Counted from the stretch's first letter, positions 8,421 through 15,979 are shown. The stretch: 35,411 bases of DNA from Alphaproteobacteria bacterium UBA3307 (GCA_002361365.1 DEST01000009.1:1-35411), one strand, 5' to 3'. The notes: generated from the letters alone by a model not told the origin. Numbers and translations: made by a program.

Positions 8421-8781
8421 CGAGATTTGCTTATCCTTAATTTGCAAGTTCGAGAGTAAAATATTTAAAATCGCTCTTTTGGTCTCAACTCTCGAACTTT
8501 TGAATATTTGGTAGGCATTCTGCGCCATTGACATTATGGTAGAAATCGCAATAGAAAAGTGTTCATCAGCCTCGGTTAATAAAGCAGATTGTCCTTCAAG
8601 TTCGTATTGTTCCTGTTTTAATTCCTCGTTCATATCACGGTATTCTTCGGGGGTAATTTTATCTTCAAGCAACAATGAGCGCAAACGTTTAATTTTATCT
8701 TGGCAATTAACTTGGCATATATACCGCACAGCTTATCAATCCCTTGCAACAAATATTTACTCTCCGACATTTTTTACCTCG

Positions 8782-9771
8782 CTAAATGTGCCACCATTTT
8801 TTATGACGTTGTTTATATGCCAATCTAAATTCCGTCAATTCATCAGCTATTTTTGGGGCATTAAATTCCGGCAATGGTGCATAGTCGGACCACTTTAATA
8901 ATTTATCATTAAGAGCCTGTAACATATTTGCCTTATCGGGAAACATTTTTGCCATTTGCCGATGGTGGGCTTGTTCAAATTCATAATTGCGGACGTATAT
9001 TTTTTCTGTTTTTTCGGTTTGTCGGATTAAAAAATCGACCAGCGAGCGCTGTATATTATCGTTTGTATAACGCCTTAGATATTGTTTGAAATAAACAACA
9101 CGACCATCTATGAATACTCTGCAAAGCGTTTGTGATGGTCTAATGCAATCATACCAATTATCATTTCTTTCACAATCGGAACAGCTATAATCAATATAGG
9201 AGACTTTATCAGATTTAGGTAATTTAACCTCACTCGGAATATGCAAAGATATATCTTGAGTGGGGATTTTTTGAAATTGTTTGAATGTAGGAATGACCTC
9301 TTGAGTAACATCAACAACATCAAATAAATCTTTTATATTTACCAACGAATCAGGAGCGTATTGGCGGATTTTTAAGGCTATACATTTACGAACAGAAAAA
9401 CCATACCTTTCAAATATATACTTCTTAAAAGCCATATCGTTAACTATTTCACTTTGCGGAACATCTGTATCATAAGCCTCAATAATGTGCCACCACGAAG
9501 GACTTTCACGGTATAAAATATCTATTGTTGCATAAAGTTCCGAGGGCAACATTGCCACACCACCGTAAATCGTTTGATATTTCCAAGATAATTTGCGTGT
9601 TTGGTCGCTCATTTTATCAATATTATCATTATCAAGCTTTACCCATGCACCGTTTGGATATAAAAGTCGAGCCAATGTATGTATATCGGCTTGCGGTGGA
9701 TACATCAGCTTTGTGTATTTTTTTGATAAGCGATGGTTTTTAATTTTGTTCGTTATCTTGTTTAATAACAT
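8782..9771 (-). CDS. Cas4/DUF2779-like protein with degenerate nuclease motifs
   Basis: 329 residues. Several segments follow the order of proteins with a Cas4-like PD-(D/E)XK domain followed by DUF2779. LSKKYTKLMYPPQADI (residues 15-30) resembles the N-terminal LSKxxYLxxLQCPK segment. YATIDILYRESPSWWHIIEAY (80-100) resembles the D...ExK core. AFKKYIFERYGFSVRKC and IKDLFDVVDVTQEV (114-159) resemble the linker. YIDYS (192-196), RPSQ and VRNYEFEQAHHRQMAKMFPD resemble DUF2779, an RNase H-like fold. The usual ExK is EAY (98-100), the usual D-x-E is DYS (194-196), the usual N-terminal Cys is Pro, and the C-terminus is shorter than in full-length relatives. If the alignment is right this is a catalytically dead relative. 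It is last in a minus-strand series with the nuclease module. The family call is by eye. Confidence 0.6.
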   Translation of the reverse strand: MLLNKITNKIKNHRLSKKYTKLMYPPQADIHTLARLLYPNGAWVKLDNDNIDKMSDQTRKLSWKYQTIYGGVAMLPSELYATIDILYRESPSWWHIIEAYDTDVPQSEIVNDMAFKKYIFERYGFSVRKCIALKIRQYAPDSLVNIKDLFDVVDVTQEVIPTFKQFQKIPTQDISLHIPSEVKLPKSDKVSYIDYSCSDCERNDNWYDCIRPSQTLCRVFIDGRVVYFKQYLRRYTNDNIQRSLVDFLIRQTEKTEKIYVRNYEFEQAHHRQMAKMFPDKANMLQALNDKLLKWSDYAPLPEFNAPKIADELTEFRLAYKQRHKKWWHI

Positions 9772-9837
9772 TGTTCTGCTCCTTTTTAAGCTTGCGTATT
9801 ACAGATATATTTGTTGCATTCTATTCTGATTTCATAA

Positions 9838-9993
9838 TTATTTACCGAGGTTTTTAATAACTTTTCTCCAATTACGAGCTTGCTCTATCGTATCAGCCAA
9901 TTTGATATACATTTTACCTTTGTATTTAAAATTGTCCGATACGTCTAGGTTCTCATTTTTAAGTATATCATCAACAGTATATTTTATACTCAT
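9838..9993 (-). CDS. Small basic protein of unknown function (51 residues)
   Basis: The ATG at 9993 has a strong AAAGGAG seven bases upstream, which makes translation likely despite the short length. The product begins MSIKYTVDDILKNENLDVSD, is rich in Lys and ends in an amphipathic helix-like segment (ADTIEQARNWRKVIKN). I recognise no family. It sits between the Cas4/DUF2779-like gene and the 207-residue gene, in the same direction, and may belong to their transcript. Confidence 0.6.
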   Translation of the reverse strand: MSIKYTVDDILKNENLDVSDNFKYKGKMYIKLADTIEQARNWRKVIKNLGK

Positions 9994-10056
9994 TTTTACT
10001 CCTTTATTGTTTGATTATAAAGGAGTCACACGACATTTTCTGACGTATATTTTAAT

Positions 10057-10680
10057 TTATTTCAAGTTGTTTAGTATCTCTTGTTGATGTTGATTGAAAT
10101 AGCTGATAATTTCTTGTGCAAACTGTCTGAAATGAGCTATATCTGCGTCGCTTACAGTACCGGAATTTTTTAATGACACCGTATACTGGCTCGCATTATA
10201 AGAATCATCGCCATTATGTTTTATAGCTACTAATTCCGTAGGTGTTTGTATAAACGGAAATTCAACGCCATCTTGGTTATTAATTGAACTATAAATACCT
10301 AACTTTTGTTCTTGCCAATACAGCACGATAGTCAGATTTATTTCAAATTTTTTATTTATTTCATAAGATACCGTGAATGTTGAATAATCTTCTATATCAT
10401 TGGCTAAATCAAAGCAATCTTCTGGAGTTGTTAAATATGTTATTTCACGATTTCTGATATTTAATTTTTTTGCCATTTCTCCCCAAACAGCTTCCCATAT
10501 TTGACGACACATTAACCACCCATCCATTTTAAACTTCTGTAAAAACACCTTGGCTTGATAAAAGTTTTGGTATTCATCCAGAGATAGTGTATTCGGTTCT
10601 TTGGTATTATCAAACATAGCTAAGGCTTTTAATGTATTATCACGACAGATATTAACTAAATTTTCTGGTATTTGTATCAT
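10057..10680 (-). CDS. Unknown protein coupled to the PD-(D/E)XK nuclease
   Basis: 207 residues, no family recognised. There is no signal peptide or membrane segment. The N-terminal half is helical and Trp-rich (KMDGWLMCRQIWEAVWGEM), the middle reads as beta strands (TFTVSYEINKKFEINLTIVLYW), and the tail is helical (HFRQFAQEIISYFNQHQQEIL). The ATG lies one base past the nuclease stop and its ribosome site (GGGAGC) is inside the nuclease gene, so the two are translationally coupled. Such tight coupling usually means the products act together in a fixed ratio. It could be an inhibitor, specificity subunit or sensor for the nuclease, but that is inference from context only. Confidence 0.8.
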   Translation of the reverse strand: MIQIPENLVNICRDNTLKALAMFDNTKEPNTLSLDEYQNFYQAKVFLQKFKMDGWLMCRQIWEAVWGEMAKKLNIRNREITYLTTPEDCFDLANDIEDYSTFTVSYEINKKFEINLTIVLYWQEQKLGIYSSINNQDGVEFPFIQTPTELVAIKHNGDDSYNASQYTVSLKNSGTVSDADIAHFRQFAQEIISYFNQHQQEILNNLK

Positions 10681-10681
10681 T

Positions 10682-11479
10682 CTAATGCTCCCAATATAAA
10701 ATTTTGTTCCATAATGAAGACCGATAACGTTTCATATCTTCACTTTCGGAAACGTTATTTTGTAAAATATTTTGTTCCCATAATCCCATAACATCACACC
10801 ACCGCAAATTAGACCAATTATCGCATTTCTTTTGTTTTATAGTGTCTTGGATATTATCAATACTAATGGCAATATATGTCGTAGATTTACCTTTTGCGGT
10901 GGTTTTCATCTGCTGTTCGTATGCTTTTAAATCATTCCCATCAATTACGGCATCAAATTTTACTTCAATGCATACGGCTTCGTTATTCCACATAATTACG
11001 TTATCTATTCGTTTGCGCTTTTTGTTTTGAGAACGGACATCACGGGTAATAACTTCATACAAGCACTGGTAACCTGTTTCGGGAAGTTTGGAAAGTTCTT
11101 CGTTTTTTTGAGGTAATAATGTAAAAACAGCTTGCAAAAACGCTTTACAACTCTGTTGATTTTCAAACAAGAACTTTGATAATGCTTTCGTAAATTGTGG
11201 CTCTGTCGGATTCAAATAACGATATAACGGGGTTAGATGAAATGAGTGTCGAGCAGTAAATTTACCTAAAAACGGAAAGTTTTCTAATAAGGTTTCATAA
11301 GTCTTATAATCGGTTTTAGCATACTGTTCTGAAATATAATCGTGATAATCTTGTAAAAATGATTTTATCTTCAGTTGAGCGCCATAATAAGCTTGCATAT
11401 AAGACAAACTCTGCGGATATATATTTCGGCAATATAGTTCTGATAATTGTGAAAAATATTTTTCTTTATTTATTATCAT
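10682..11479 (-). CDS. PD-(D/E)XK superfamily nuclease with intact-looking active site
   Basis: 265 residues. The motif set fits the PD-(D/E)XK fold, closest in layout to the PDDEXK_4 type: Glu93 in TEPQFTKALSKFL (motif I), Asp159 in RKRIDNVIMW, Glu172-Val-Lys174 in VCIEVKFDAVI, and Gln188/189 in AYEQQM. All metal-binding positions are present. The N-terminal ~85 residues are helical and may carry specificity. The start codon lies inside the last codons of a WYL-domain stub (14-base overlap), and the next gene begins one base after the stop. It is probably an endonuclease acting on DNA in a defence or mobile-element role. The substrate is unknown. Confidence 0.8.
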   Translation of the reverse strand: MIINKEKYFSQLSELYCRNIYPQSLSYMQAYYGAQLKIKSFLQDYHDYISEQYAKTDYKTYETLLENFPFLGKFTARHSFHLTPLYRYLNPTEPQFTKALSKFLFENQQSCKAFLQAVFTLLPQKNEELSKLPETGYQCLYEVITRDVRSQNKKRKRIDNVIMWNNEAVCIEVKFDAVIDGNDLKAYEQQMKTTAKGKSTTYIAISIDNIQDTIKQKKCDNWSNLRWCDVMGLWEQNILQNNVSESEDMKRYRSSLWNKILYWEH

Positions 11480-11636
11480 ACCAATTCTCCGGCTTAATTA
11501 CTTTCACGTGATTGCCCCAAGTGTATAAGTGCCAGCCCATTTCAAGACGACCGCCCGCTTTGAATTTGACTGTTAATGTACCGTCTGGATTTTCAAATAT
11601 TTGTTGTGTCGGGTGGAAAACATAACGTTTTGCCAT
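11466..11636 (-). CDS. WYL-domain regulator remnant (C-terminal 56 residues)
   Basis: From the ATG at 11636 a 56-codon frame encodes VFHPTQQIFENPDGTLTV, then KAGGRLEMGWHLYTWGNHVK and VIKPENW. This is the extreme C-terminus of WYL-domain transcription factors, where HPSQ..., (L)LEMxWHLxxWG and xLxPExL follow one another. The helix-turn-helix and the WYL ligand domain are absent, and an in-frame stop lies just upstream. The ribosome site is poor. The frame overlaps the nuclease start by 14 bases, so it may now serve mainly to couple translation. Full-length WYL proteins often repress phage-defence operons, so this looks like the stump of the module's former regulator. Confidence 0.65.
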   Translation of the reverse strand: MAKRYVFHPTQQIFENPDGTLTVKFKAGGRLEMGWHLYTWGNHVKVIKPENWYDNK

Positions 11637-11885
11637 AGTTCATCATAAAATCAAAGCCTTATAGTTTTTATTTATCAATAAGGATAGTATACTTGGCTAT
11701 CTGTAAAATGTCAAGAGAGGTAAAATACGCTTGTTATGAAAATTGATGATGCTAATAAAATCAGCGATAAGGTTGTTGCGTTATTACATATTTTATGTTT
11801 TCTTTATTTACTTATATAAAAATAGTTGAAAAAATAATTAAATCAAAATAAAATTCGCAATATCTAAAAAGAGGGAAATTTAAAA

Positions 11886-12347
11886 ATGGTTGCAGAGATT
11901 AAATTTTGTTCGCCGGTCGGAAAATGGTGGTTTTTAAGTCCTTATGCTGAATTTCCAATAAAAATGGAAGTAGATGGAATGCTTTATACTTTTCCTACCG
12001 TCGAACACTATTATCAAGCAATGAAATTTTATGCGACGGACGAACGCTTTAATACAATTTTACATCTGAAAAATCCGGATGAGGCTCGGCTTATAACCAA
12101 AACACAGGCATATAAAATCAATCGCCGATTAGATTTTGATAAACATAAATTCGATATTATGGAAAAAGGGTTACGTGCGAAATTTACACAAAATCCGCAA
12201 GCAGCTGAAATGTTAAAAGCAACAGGAAATGCTGTTTTGATAAAATCTTGTCCGGTTTGTTATAAATGTGGGTTTGGAATTGGAAGCGGTCAAAATTGTA
12301 TGGGAAAAATTTTGATGCAAATTCGTGAGGAATTGCTAAGCTCGTAA
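11886..12347 (+). CDS. NADAR-family protein (YbiA-like, ADP-ribose/N-glycosidase superfamily)
   Basis: 153 residues. The N-terminal half is typical of the YbiA/DUF1768 (NADAR) family: WWFLSPYAEFPI, then FPTVEHYYQAMKF at residues 36-48 and KNPDEARLITK. The C-terminus keeps GIGSGQNCMGKILMQIREEL. Known members hydrolyse N-glycosidic bonds in riboflavin intermediates or remove ADP-ribose from modified guanine. The segment that in YbiA reads roughly EDSPYDRYWGIG is here KSCPVCYKCGFGIG, losing the Asp and Trp and gaining Cys122, Cys125 and Cys128, so activity may be altered. GAGGG lies upstream of the ATG. It is the only plus-strand gene of element 1, at its right edge, just before the repeat and terminator. 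Confidence 0.8.
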   Translation: MVAEIKFCSPVGKWWFLSPYAEFPIKMEVDGMLYTFPTVEHYYQAMKFYATDERFNTILHLKNPDEARLITKTQAYKINRRLDFDKHKFDIMEKGLRAKFTQNPQAAEMLKATGNAVLIKSCPVCYKCGFGIGSGQNCMGKILMQIREELLSS

Positions 12348-12355
12348 ACTGCAAG

Positions 12356-12367
12356 CTTTGCATCACC
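12356..12367 (+). repeat. 12-base right-end repeat, copy 1
   Basis: CTTTGCATCACC, identical to 18962-18973. The last six bases equal the tRNA-Glu end ATCACC. It sits at the junction of element 1's right end and the start of repeat copy B, as expected for an att site shared by two tandem elements. Confidence 0.65.
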
Positions 12368-12444
12368 AATCGCAACACCTCCGATTTTCGGGGGTGTTTT
12401 TCGTTTAAGGAAACTATAAAATAAAACAGTTTTCTAAGATTATA
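12362..12444 (+). repeat. Direct repeat copy B (left end of element 2)
   Basis: 83-base near copy of 8337-8420. Translated on the minus strand it still reads YNLRKLFYFIVSLNEK, a decayed version of the recombinase end YNLRKPFDLIDSLNEK in copy A. The one-base deletion shifts the frame after that. It is therefore the stump of a second, older recombinase gene, not just an att core. Confidence 0.8.
12375..12401 (+). terminator. Terminator after the NADAR gene (copy of the tRNA-Glu terminator)
   Basis: Stem ACACCTCCG/CGGGGGTGT with loop ATTTT, then TTTTT. It lies 27 bases past the NADAR stop and is part of repeat copy B. Confidence 0.85.
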
Positions 12445-12459
12445 AAATAAGGCGCAATA

Positions 12460-14337
12460 TTATTTTTTGCTTATTTTCAAAAAAGGAATCCCAAATAAAT
12501 AATATTTTGTTGTAATATTATTTTCCATGTGTCTGACTTTCCAAATCGGTAAGCCGATAATTTTATAAACCGTTTTTCCGCCACATTGTTTTATCGAAAA
12601 AAGTGAAATAATATTGAATAGCTTATAACTTTGTTTATGTATTTCAAGTTTAATCATACGCTTTTTTGAATCATTTTTGACTAATAAATGCAATTTCTCG
12701 TTCTTTTCCCAAAGGTAATATAGGGAATTTTCTATCCCTTCGCAATTAGCTGCAGGGTCATAAAATGCTTTCACTTTTAACAAAGGACATTTTCTTTGTA
12801 TCAGCCACGTCGGAAAGCAGGTTAAATTCGCATTTATTGAACGGGGATATATATTATTTTCTTCAGGATAAGGAATATAGTTTGCAAAAGAATATCCTTT
12901 ATTTGTAAAGTAATTAGTTAATTTTGTTTCGTAATTCAAAATAATGTCTTCTCTGCTTGTTTGATGTGTTACATGTGCAAAAAACTCATGGAAAGACGAA
13001 TCTGAAAAAATTTGTTTTTTGAATACCAAAAAATACGACTGCAGATGTTCCTCAATATCAACATTTTTAGATATTCCCCAAAAATCACAGTTTTTCTTTT
13101 CCATTTCCACGAACATATCGATAAACGGAAAAACCGGACCATAACAACTGTCGTTGCATAAAATTAACTCATCCGCATCTGCCAGCAAGCCGTTATTTTC
13201 GGCATAAGCAATTCCTCGTTTATATGAACCGAAATCATATTCGCCGTGTCGCTCACATTGTACATAAGAAGCATAATTTTCGAGTTTTGCAATTTCTGTC
13301 GGCGATGCAAAATTATCCGCGATAAATATAATTTTATCACATATTTCTTTTAATCCGCGAAGATAATAAAATACGTAATCCGGAACATTTTCTGATGAAA
13401 AATACGAGGCAAAAACAGCCACTCTTTTATGATTTTTAGAAAGTTCATTCTGTTTCTCCGCTTTTAATTGAGTTTCCGCTGATAATCTGATTTTTTCAAA
13501 ATCATAAAATACATTAAAATATTCTTCGGCATACTCTAATTCAAAGGAATGTGGTTGATTTTGCAATGTAAATTTTTTATAATCATTTGTGATAAAATCC
13601 TCATTGACTTTTTTGATTTGCAGAAATGTTTTAAATGATATTTTATTTCTGTTGGCTAAATCCAGCAAGAGCGATAAATATTGCACCCCGAAAGAATAGT
13701 ATACATTGTATTTACTCTTTTGAGAGCAGTCGATTTCGATTTCATCAAACCAATGCCTATAATCTATGATATAATTTTGTTTGTCAGTAAAATAGAAAAG
13801 AATGGATAGATGGGGAAACAGTATATTATATTCCATATTTTGAGGTAGCTTGTCAAAATCTTCTTTCCAGCAGGATAGCCCACCTGACCACGAGGACATA
13901 TTTGACAGCGAGGCAACGAAGTTATCAAAAGATTTACAAGTCAGAGGCTCTCTTTCCAACAGATGGTTCAAAAAATACACAACCGGCTTTTCCTTGTCTG
14001 CTTGATGCTTCCTGACAAAATCTAAAAAATATCTGATAGTTCCAGACGTAAAAACAGAGCGCGTGTTAATCAGTTTTATAAATAGCCCACTAGCTAGCTT
14101 AAAAGCATCTACCTGATTTAAGAAGAGTTTTGACGATGTTCGCTTATAATATAAATTCTTATGTGCAGAAAATTTATTTGTTATGAAAAGCATACAGTCA
14201 TCATTATCACCATTATCCGTAATGATAACTTCAAACAAAGCATCATCTTCATTTTGAGAATAAATACTTTCAACAACTTTATCCACCCATTCAGTAACAC
14301 CCGTTGTTGCAATACACAGCGATAAAAGTTTTTGCAT
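12460..14337 (-). CDS. Glycosyltransferase with rhamnan synthesis F (RgpF) domain
   Basis: 625 residues in two parts. Residues 1 to about 250 look like a GT2-type domain (LLSLCIATTGVTEWVDKVVE at the start, IITDNGDNDDCM at 38-49). From about residue 304 to 555 an RgpF-type region runs: KRVAVFASYFSSENVPDYV, FIADNFAS, YDFGSYKRGIAYAE, LILCNDSCYGPVFPF, WGISKNVDIEEHLQSYFLVF and ENSLYYLWE. RgpF proteins build rhamnose-rich cell-surface polysaccharides. A tail with the repeated phrase IIGLPIWKV / YLFGIPFLKI follows, common in capsule-type transferases. AAGGAC precedes the ATG. It lies downstream of another RgpF-type gene in the same direction. Probably modifies surface glycan. The sugar cannot be told. 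Confidence 0.85.
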   Translation of the reverse strand: MQKLLSLCIATTGVTEWVDKVVESIYSQNEDDALFEVIITDNGDNDDCMLFITNKFSAHKNLYYKRTSSKLFLNQVDAFKLASGLFIKLINTRSVFTSGTIRYFLDFVRKHQADKEKPVVYFLNHLLEREPLTCKSFDNFVASLSNMSSWSGGLSCWKEDFDKLPQNMEYNILFPHLSILFYFTDKQNYIIDYRHWFDEIEIDCSQKSKYNVYYSFGVQYLSLLLDLANRNKISFKTFLQIKKVNEDFITNDYKKFTLQNQPHSFELEYAEEYFNVFYDFEKIRLSAETQLKAEKQNELSKNHKRVAVFASYFSSENVPDYVFYYLRGLKEICDKIIFIADNFASPTEIAKLENYASYVQCERHGEYDFGSYKRGIAYAENNGLLADADELILCNDSCYGPVFPFIDMFVEMEKKNCDFWGISKNVDIEEHLQSYFLVFKKQIFSDSSFHEFFAHVTHQTSREDIILNYETKLTNYFTNKGYSFANYIPYPEENNIYPRSINANLTCFPTWLIQRKCPLLKVKAFYDPAANCEGIENSLYYLWEKNEKLHLLVKNDSKKRMIKLEIHKQSYKLFNIISLFSIKQCGGKTVYKIIGLPIWKVRHMENNITTKYYLFGIPFLKISKK

Positions 14338-14412
14338 TACTATAAGTCCTTATTAAAGAAAAGTTGCATTTCTTTGTTTTGATACGTACGGTATTTAAAC
14401 ATTCCAATCCTC

Positions 14413-15258
14413 TTATAATTGTTTGCGATGATATACAGGTAATTTACATATTTTTATGAGTAAGTAATCGTGATTTGTTATCTTGCGGCAATAAATAAAA
14501 TGGCGGATGGTTTTTAATATTGAAGCACATTCAAAATAGTAATTTTTATCATACCCGTTAATTGTATAGCCATTTGCCACAACCAAACAGCCGAAAATCC
14601 TCTCTAATATATGTGCAAGTGTTCCATCTTTTATTTCAGGGTCTGATATTTCAAAATCATTTATTGAAAAATTCTCTTTAATTTGTTGTAATAAATGGCT
14701 GCGAACCATGAACATTGTCCCTGCAACAAATGTTATTTTTTCCGATTTTATATATCCCAATTTAATCATAAAATCTTTAACACCCGATTCAACACCCTTT
14801 GCATTTTTAACATTTGATGTTATTAAATATTTAGACCCAATCATTCCCAGATTCTGTTTTACTTCAAATTTATAAAGATTTTTAATAAATAGTGCATGCG
14901 AACCTAAAAGCCCGCTATATAACAGTTCAGACCAATCTTTTCTGCTTATATATCGGTGATTGATTAGCGTATCATATCCAACTTTATTTTTTGTATGCAA
15001 CTTTATGATAATATCGTATTGCTTCAAATCTATTTGATGTAAAAAATAAACAAATGCACCGACATCATATCCGCGATTTTCAACTATATATATTGTGGCG
15101 TCTTTGTGATATTCTTTGATTTTATGAATTAAATCATCATTTTCTTTTGTTAAGGTGACAAACAAATGATAAGGATAATCACCTATATTGTGCAGATATC
15201 CTTTTATTTCATTCCACATCTCAAGATAATGGATATGTAAATGAACAGCTATTTTCAT
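14413..15258 (-). CDS. RgpF-type surface polysaccharide protein
   Basis: 281 residues from the ATG at 15258, chosen because AAGG lies 9 bases upstream. An in-frame GTG at 15270 overlaps that site. The rhamnan synthesis F pattern is clear: IAVHLHIHYLEMWNEI at the start, YIVENRGYDVGAFVYFL (a GxDxG-type segment), YDIIIKLHTKNK, LGMIGSKYL, FVAGTMFMVRS and AHILERIFG. It lacks the extra GT2 domain of its downstream neighbour. Both genes are on the minus strand 75 bases apart and probably work on the same surface glycan. Confidence 0.85.
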   Translation of the reverse strand: MKIAVHLHIHYLEMWNEIKGYLHNIGDYPYHLFVTLTKENDDLIHKIKEYHKDATIYIVENRGYDVGAFVYFLHQIDLKQYDIIIKLHTKNKVGYDTLINHRYISRKDWSELLYSGLLGSHALFIKNLYKFEVKQNLGMIGSKYLITSNVKNAKGVESGVKDFMIKLGYIKSEKITFVAGTMFMVRSHLLQQIKENFSINDFEISDPEIKDGTLAHILERIFGCLVVANGYTINGYDKNYYFECASILKTIRHFIYCRKITNHDYLLIKICKLPVYHRKQL

Positions 15259-15285
15259 AGTTTTAAACACCTTATAACCCCACTT

Positions 15286-15438
15286 TTATATATGAACATA
15301 TTTTGCATTGCTAAGTCTCGGTAATTTTCGGATATATTCTGGCAGTGTGTACAATTTCTGGTGTTCTAAATGATAATGTATTATTTTACTTCTGTATCGT
15401 AATACTGTATATTGTAATACAAGAGATTTGTCAAACAT
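15286..15438 (-). CDS. Short unknown frame upstream of the RgpF-type gene (50 residues)
   Basis: ATG at 15438, stop at 15286, 27 bases before the next gene. The product is basic and Tyr/Leu-rich (YRSKIIHYHLEHQKLYTLPEYIRKLP). It resembles the tails seen at the ends of capsule-type transferases and could be the stump of a third such gene. The ribosome site is weak (AAGA). It may not be translated. Confidence 0.3.
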   Translation of the reverse strand: MFDKSLVLQYTVLRYRSKIIHYHLEHQKLYTLPEYIRKLPRLSNAKYVHI

Positions 15439-15451
15439 TTTATCTTATTTA

Positions 15452-15748
15452 ATGGAAAATACTTTACTTTTAGGGCTTAGTGAAATAAACTTCTATGTAC
15501 CATTTACAAAATCCGGTGATGGTGAAGAACTTGATGCTTATGTTTTAATGGAAGATAAGCCTCTTAAAGAATATATCGAGAGGTGTATCGGAATTGTTCA
15601 TCGCACTGGTGACAATGATGATAAGCTGATTGTCGTGCCGGAAGCTTATGATTTGGCCGATGAGCTTATTGAAGAAAATATTGCTTTTCAAGAAAAATGG
15701 TTCAAACATATTCTGATTAGAAATCCTAAAATAATCGCCATAAAATAA
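15452..15748 (+). CDS. Small acidic protein of unknown function (98 residues)
   Basis: No family recognised. It is acidic and soluble (SGDGEELDAYVLMEDKPLKEY, AYDLADELIEENIAF) with no signal or membrane segment. I place the start at ATG 15452. A TTG at 15428 would add eight residues but overlaps the opposite-strand frame. Neither has a clear ribosome site. A hairpin follows right after the stop, which supports a real transcript end. Confidence 0.5.
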   Translation: MENTLLLGLSEINFYVPFTKSGDGEELDAYVLMEDKPLKEYIERCIGIVHRTGDNDDKLIVVPEAYDLADELIEENIAFQEKWFKHILIRNPKIIAIK

Positions 15749-15778
15749 ATTATGGCACTGCCCGAGCAATGCCATAAT
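15749..15778. terminator. 13-bp hairpin, probable bidirectional terminator
   Basis: ATTATGGCACTGC pairs with GCAATGCCATAAT (one mismatch) around a 4-base loop. It lies between the stop of the 98-residue gene (plus) and the stop of the 57-residue gene (minus). A short T-rich run follows on the minus strand (TTTATTTTA). Confidence 0.6.
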
Positions 15779-15805
15779 CAAATTCTATTAACCTGATTTA
15801 CATTT

Positions 15806-15979
15806 TTATAAATTGTATTTTCTGATATTTTCCATTGTTTTCAATAAATAAAGTTTTTGATTGGGAGTTAATCGGTAAAAATTATACAGAAATTTTCCCA
15901 TAATTATTGGGAAACAGATTGATATTCTTTGAGTTAGTTTTTTTGTTTTAGACTTCTTGATATTTTTAATTTGTTTCAT
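15806..15979 (-). CDS. Small very basic protein of unknown function (57 residues)
   Basis: The ATG at 15979 has AAGGAT seven bases upstream. The first 18 residues are dominated by Lys (MKQIKNIKKSKTKKLTQR), followed by a hydrophobic/aromatic stretch (ICFPIIMGKFLYNFYRL) and a helix-like tail (NQKLYLLKTMENIRKYN). It is divergent from the XRE regulator gene. The 66-residue protein on the other side of that gene has a similar layout (Lys-rich start, short helices), so the two might be related. No function is known to me. Confidence 0.5.
   Translation of the reverse strand: MKQIKNIKKSKTKKLTQRISICFPIIMGKFLYNFYRLTPNQKLYLLKTMENIRKYNL

Larger units (their letters stand above)
8295..8729 (-). pseudogene. 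Serine site-specific recombinase, C-terminal fragment
   Basis: The 144-residue frame matches the tail of large serine recombinases: a coiled-coil stretch with KIKRLRSLLLEDKITPEEY, then SSRVETKRAILNILLSNLQI and SYNLRKPFDLIDSLNEK. The catalytic serine domain and zinc-ribbon region are missing. The last 15 residues or so (GDPNGTRTHIATV...) are only antisense translation of tRNA-Glu, so the original protein probably ended near the terminator or the frame has slipped. Just upstream, an ATG at 8770 with a ribosome site opens a 46-codon frame (MSESKYLLQG...) that runs into this region in another phase and stops at 8630. This suggests a frameshift or a fusion to an unrelated start. I call it a decayed integrase. 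Confidence 0.75.
8337..12361. mobile_element. Integrated element 1 at tRNA-Glu (recombinase decayed)
   Basis: It is bounded on the left by the tRNA-Glu 3' end and on the right by a second copy of ATCACC embedded in CTTTGCATCACC (12356-12367). It contains a serine recombinase fragment, a Cas4/DUF2779-like protein, small unknown proteins, a PD-(D/E)XK nuclease with a coupled partner, a WYL stub and a NADAR protein. The boundaries are inferred from repeats. The recombinase is incomplete, so the element is probably immobile. Confidence 0.6.

Noticed and set aside
10057..11479. Classical toxin-antitoxin or restriction-modification pair
   Set aside because: No methyltransferase motifs are visible, and the 207-residue partner is too large and unlike known antitoxins to claim this. 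Left as an unknown nuclease module.
11736..11819. 27-codon frame (MKIDDANKISDK...) with a hydrophobic tail between the WYL stub and the NADAR gene
   Set aside because: It looks slightly like a small membrane toxin, but the ribosome site is distant and nothing else supports it.
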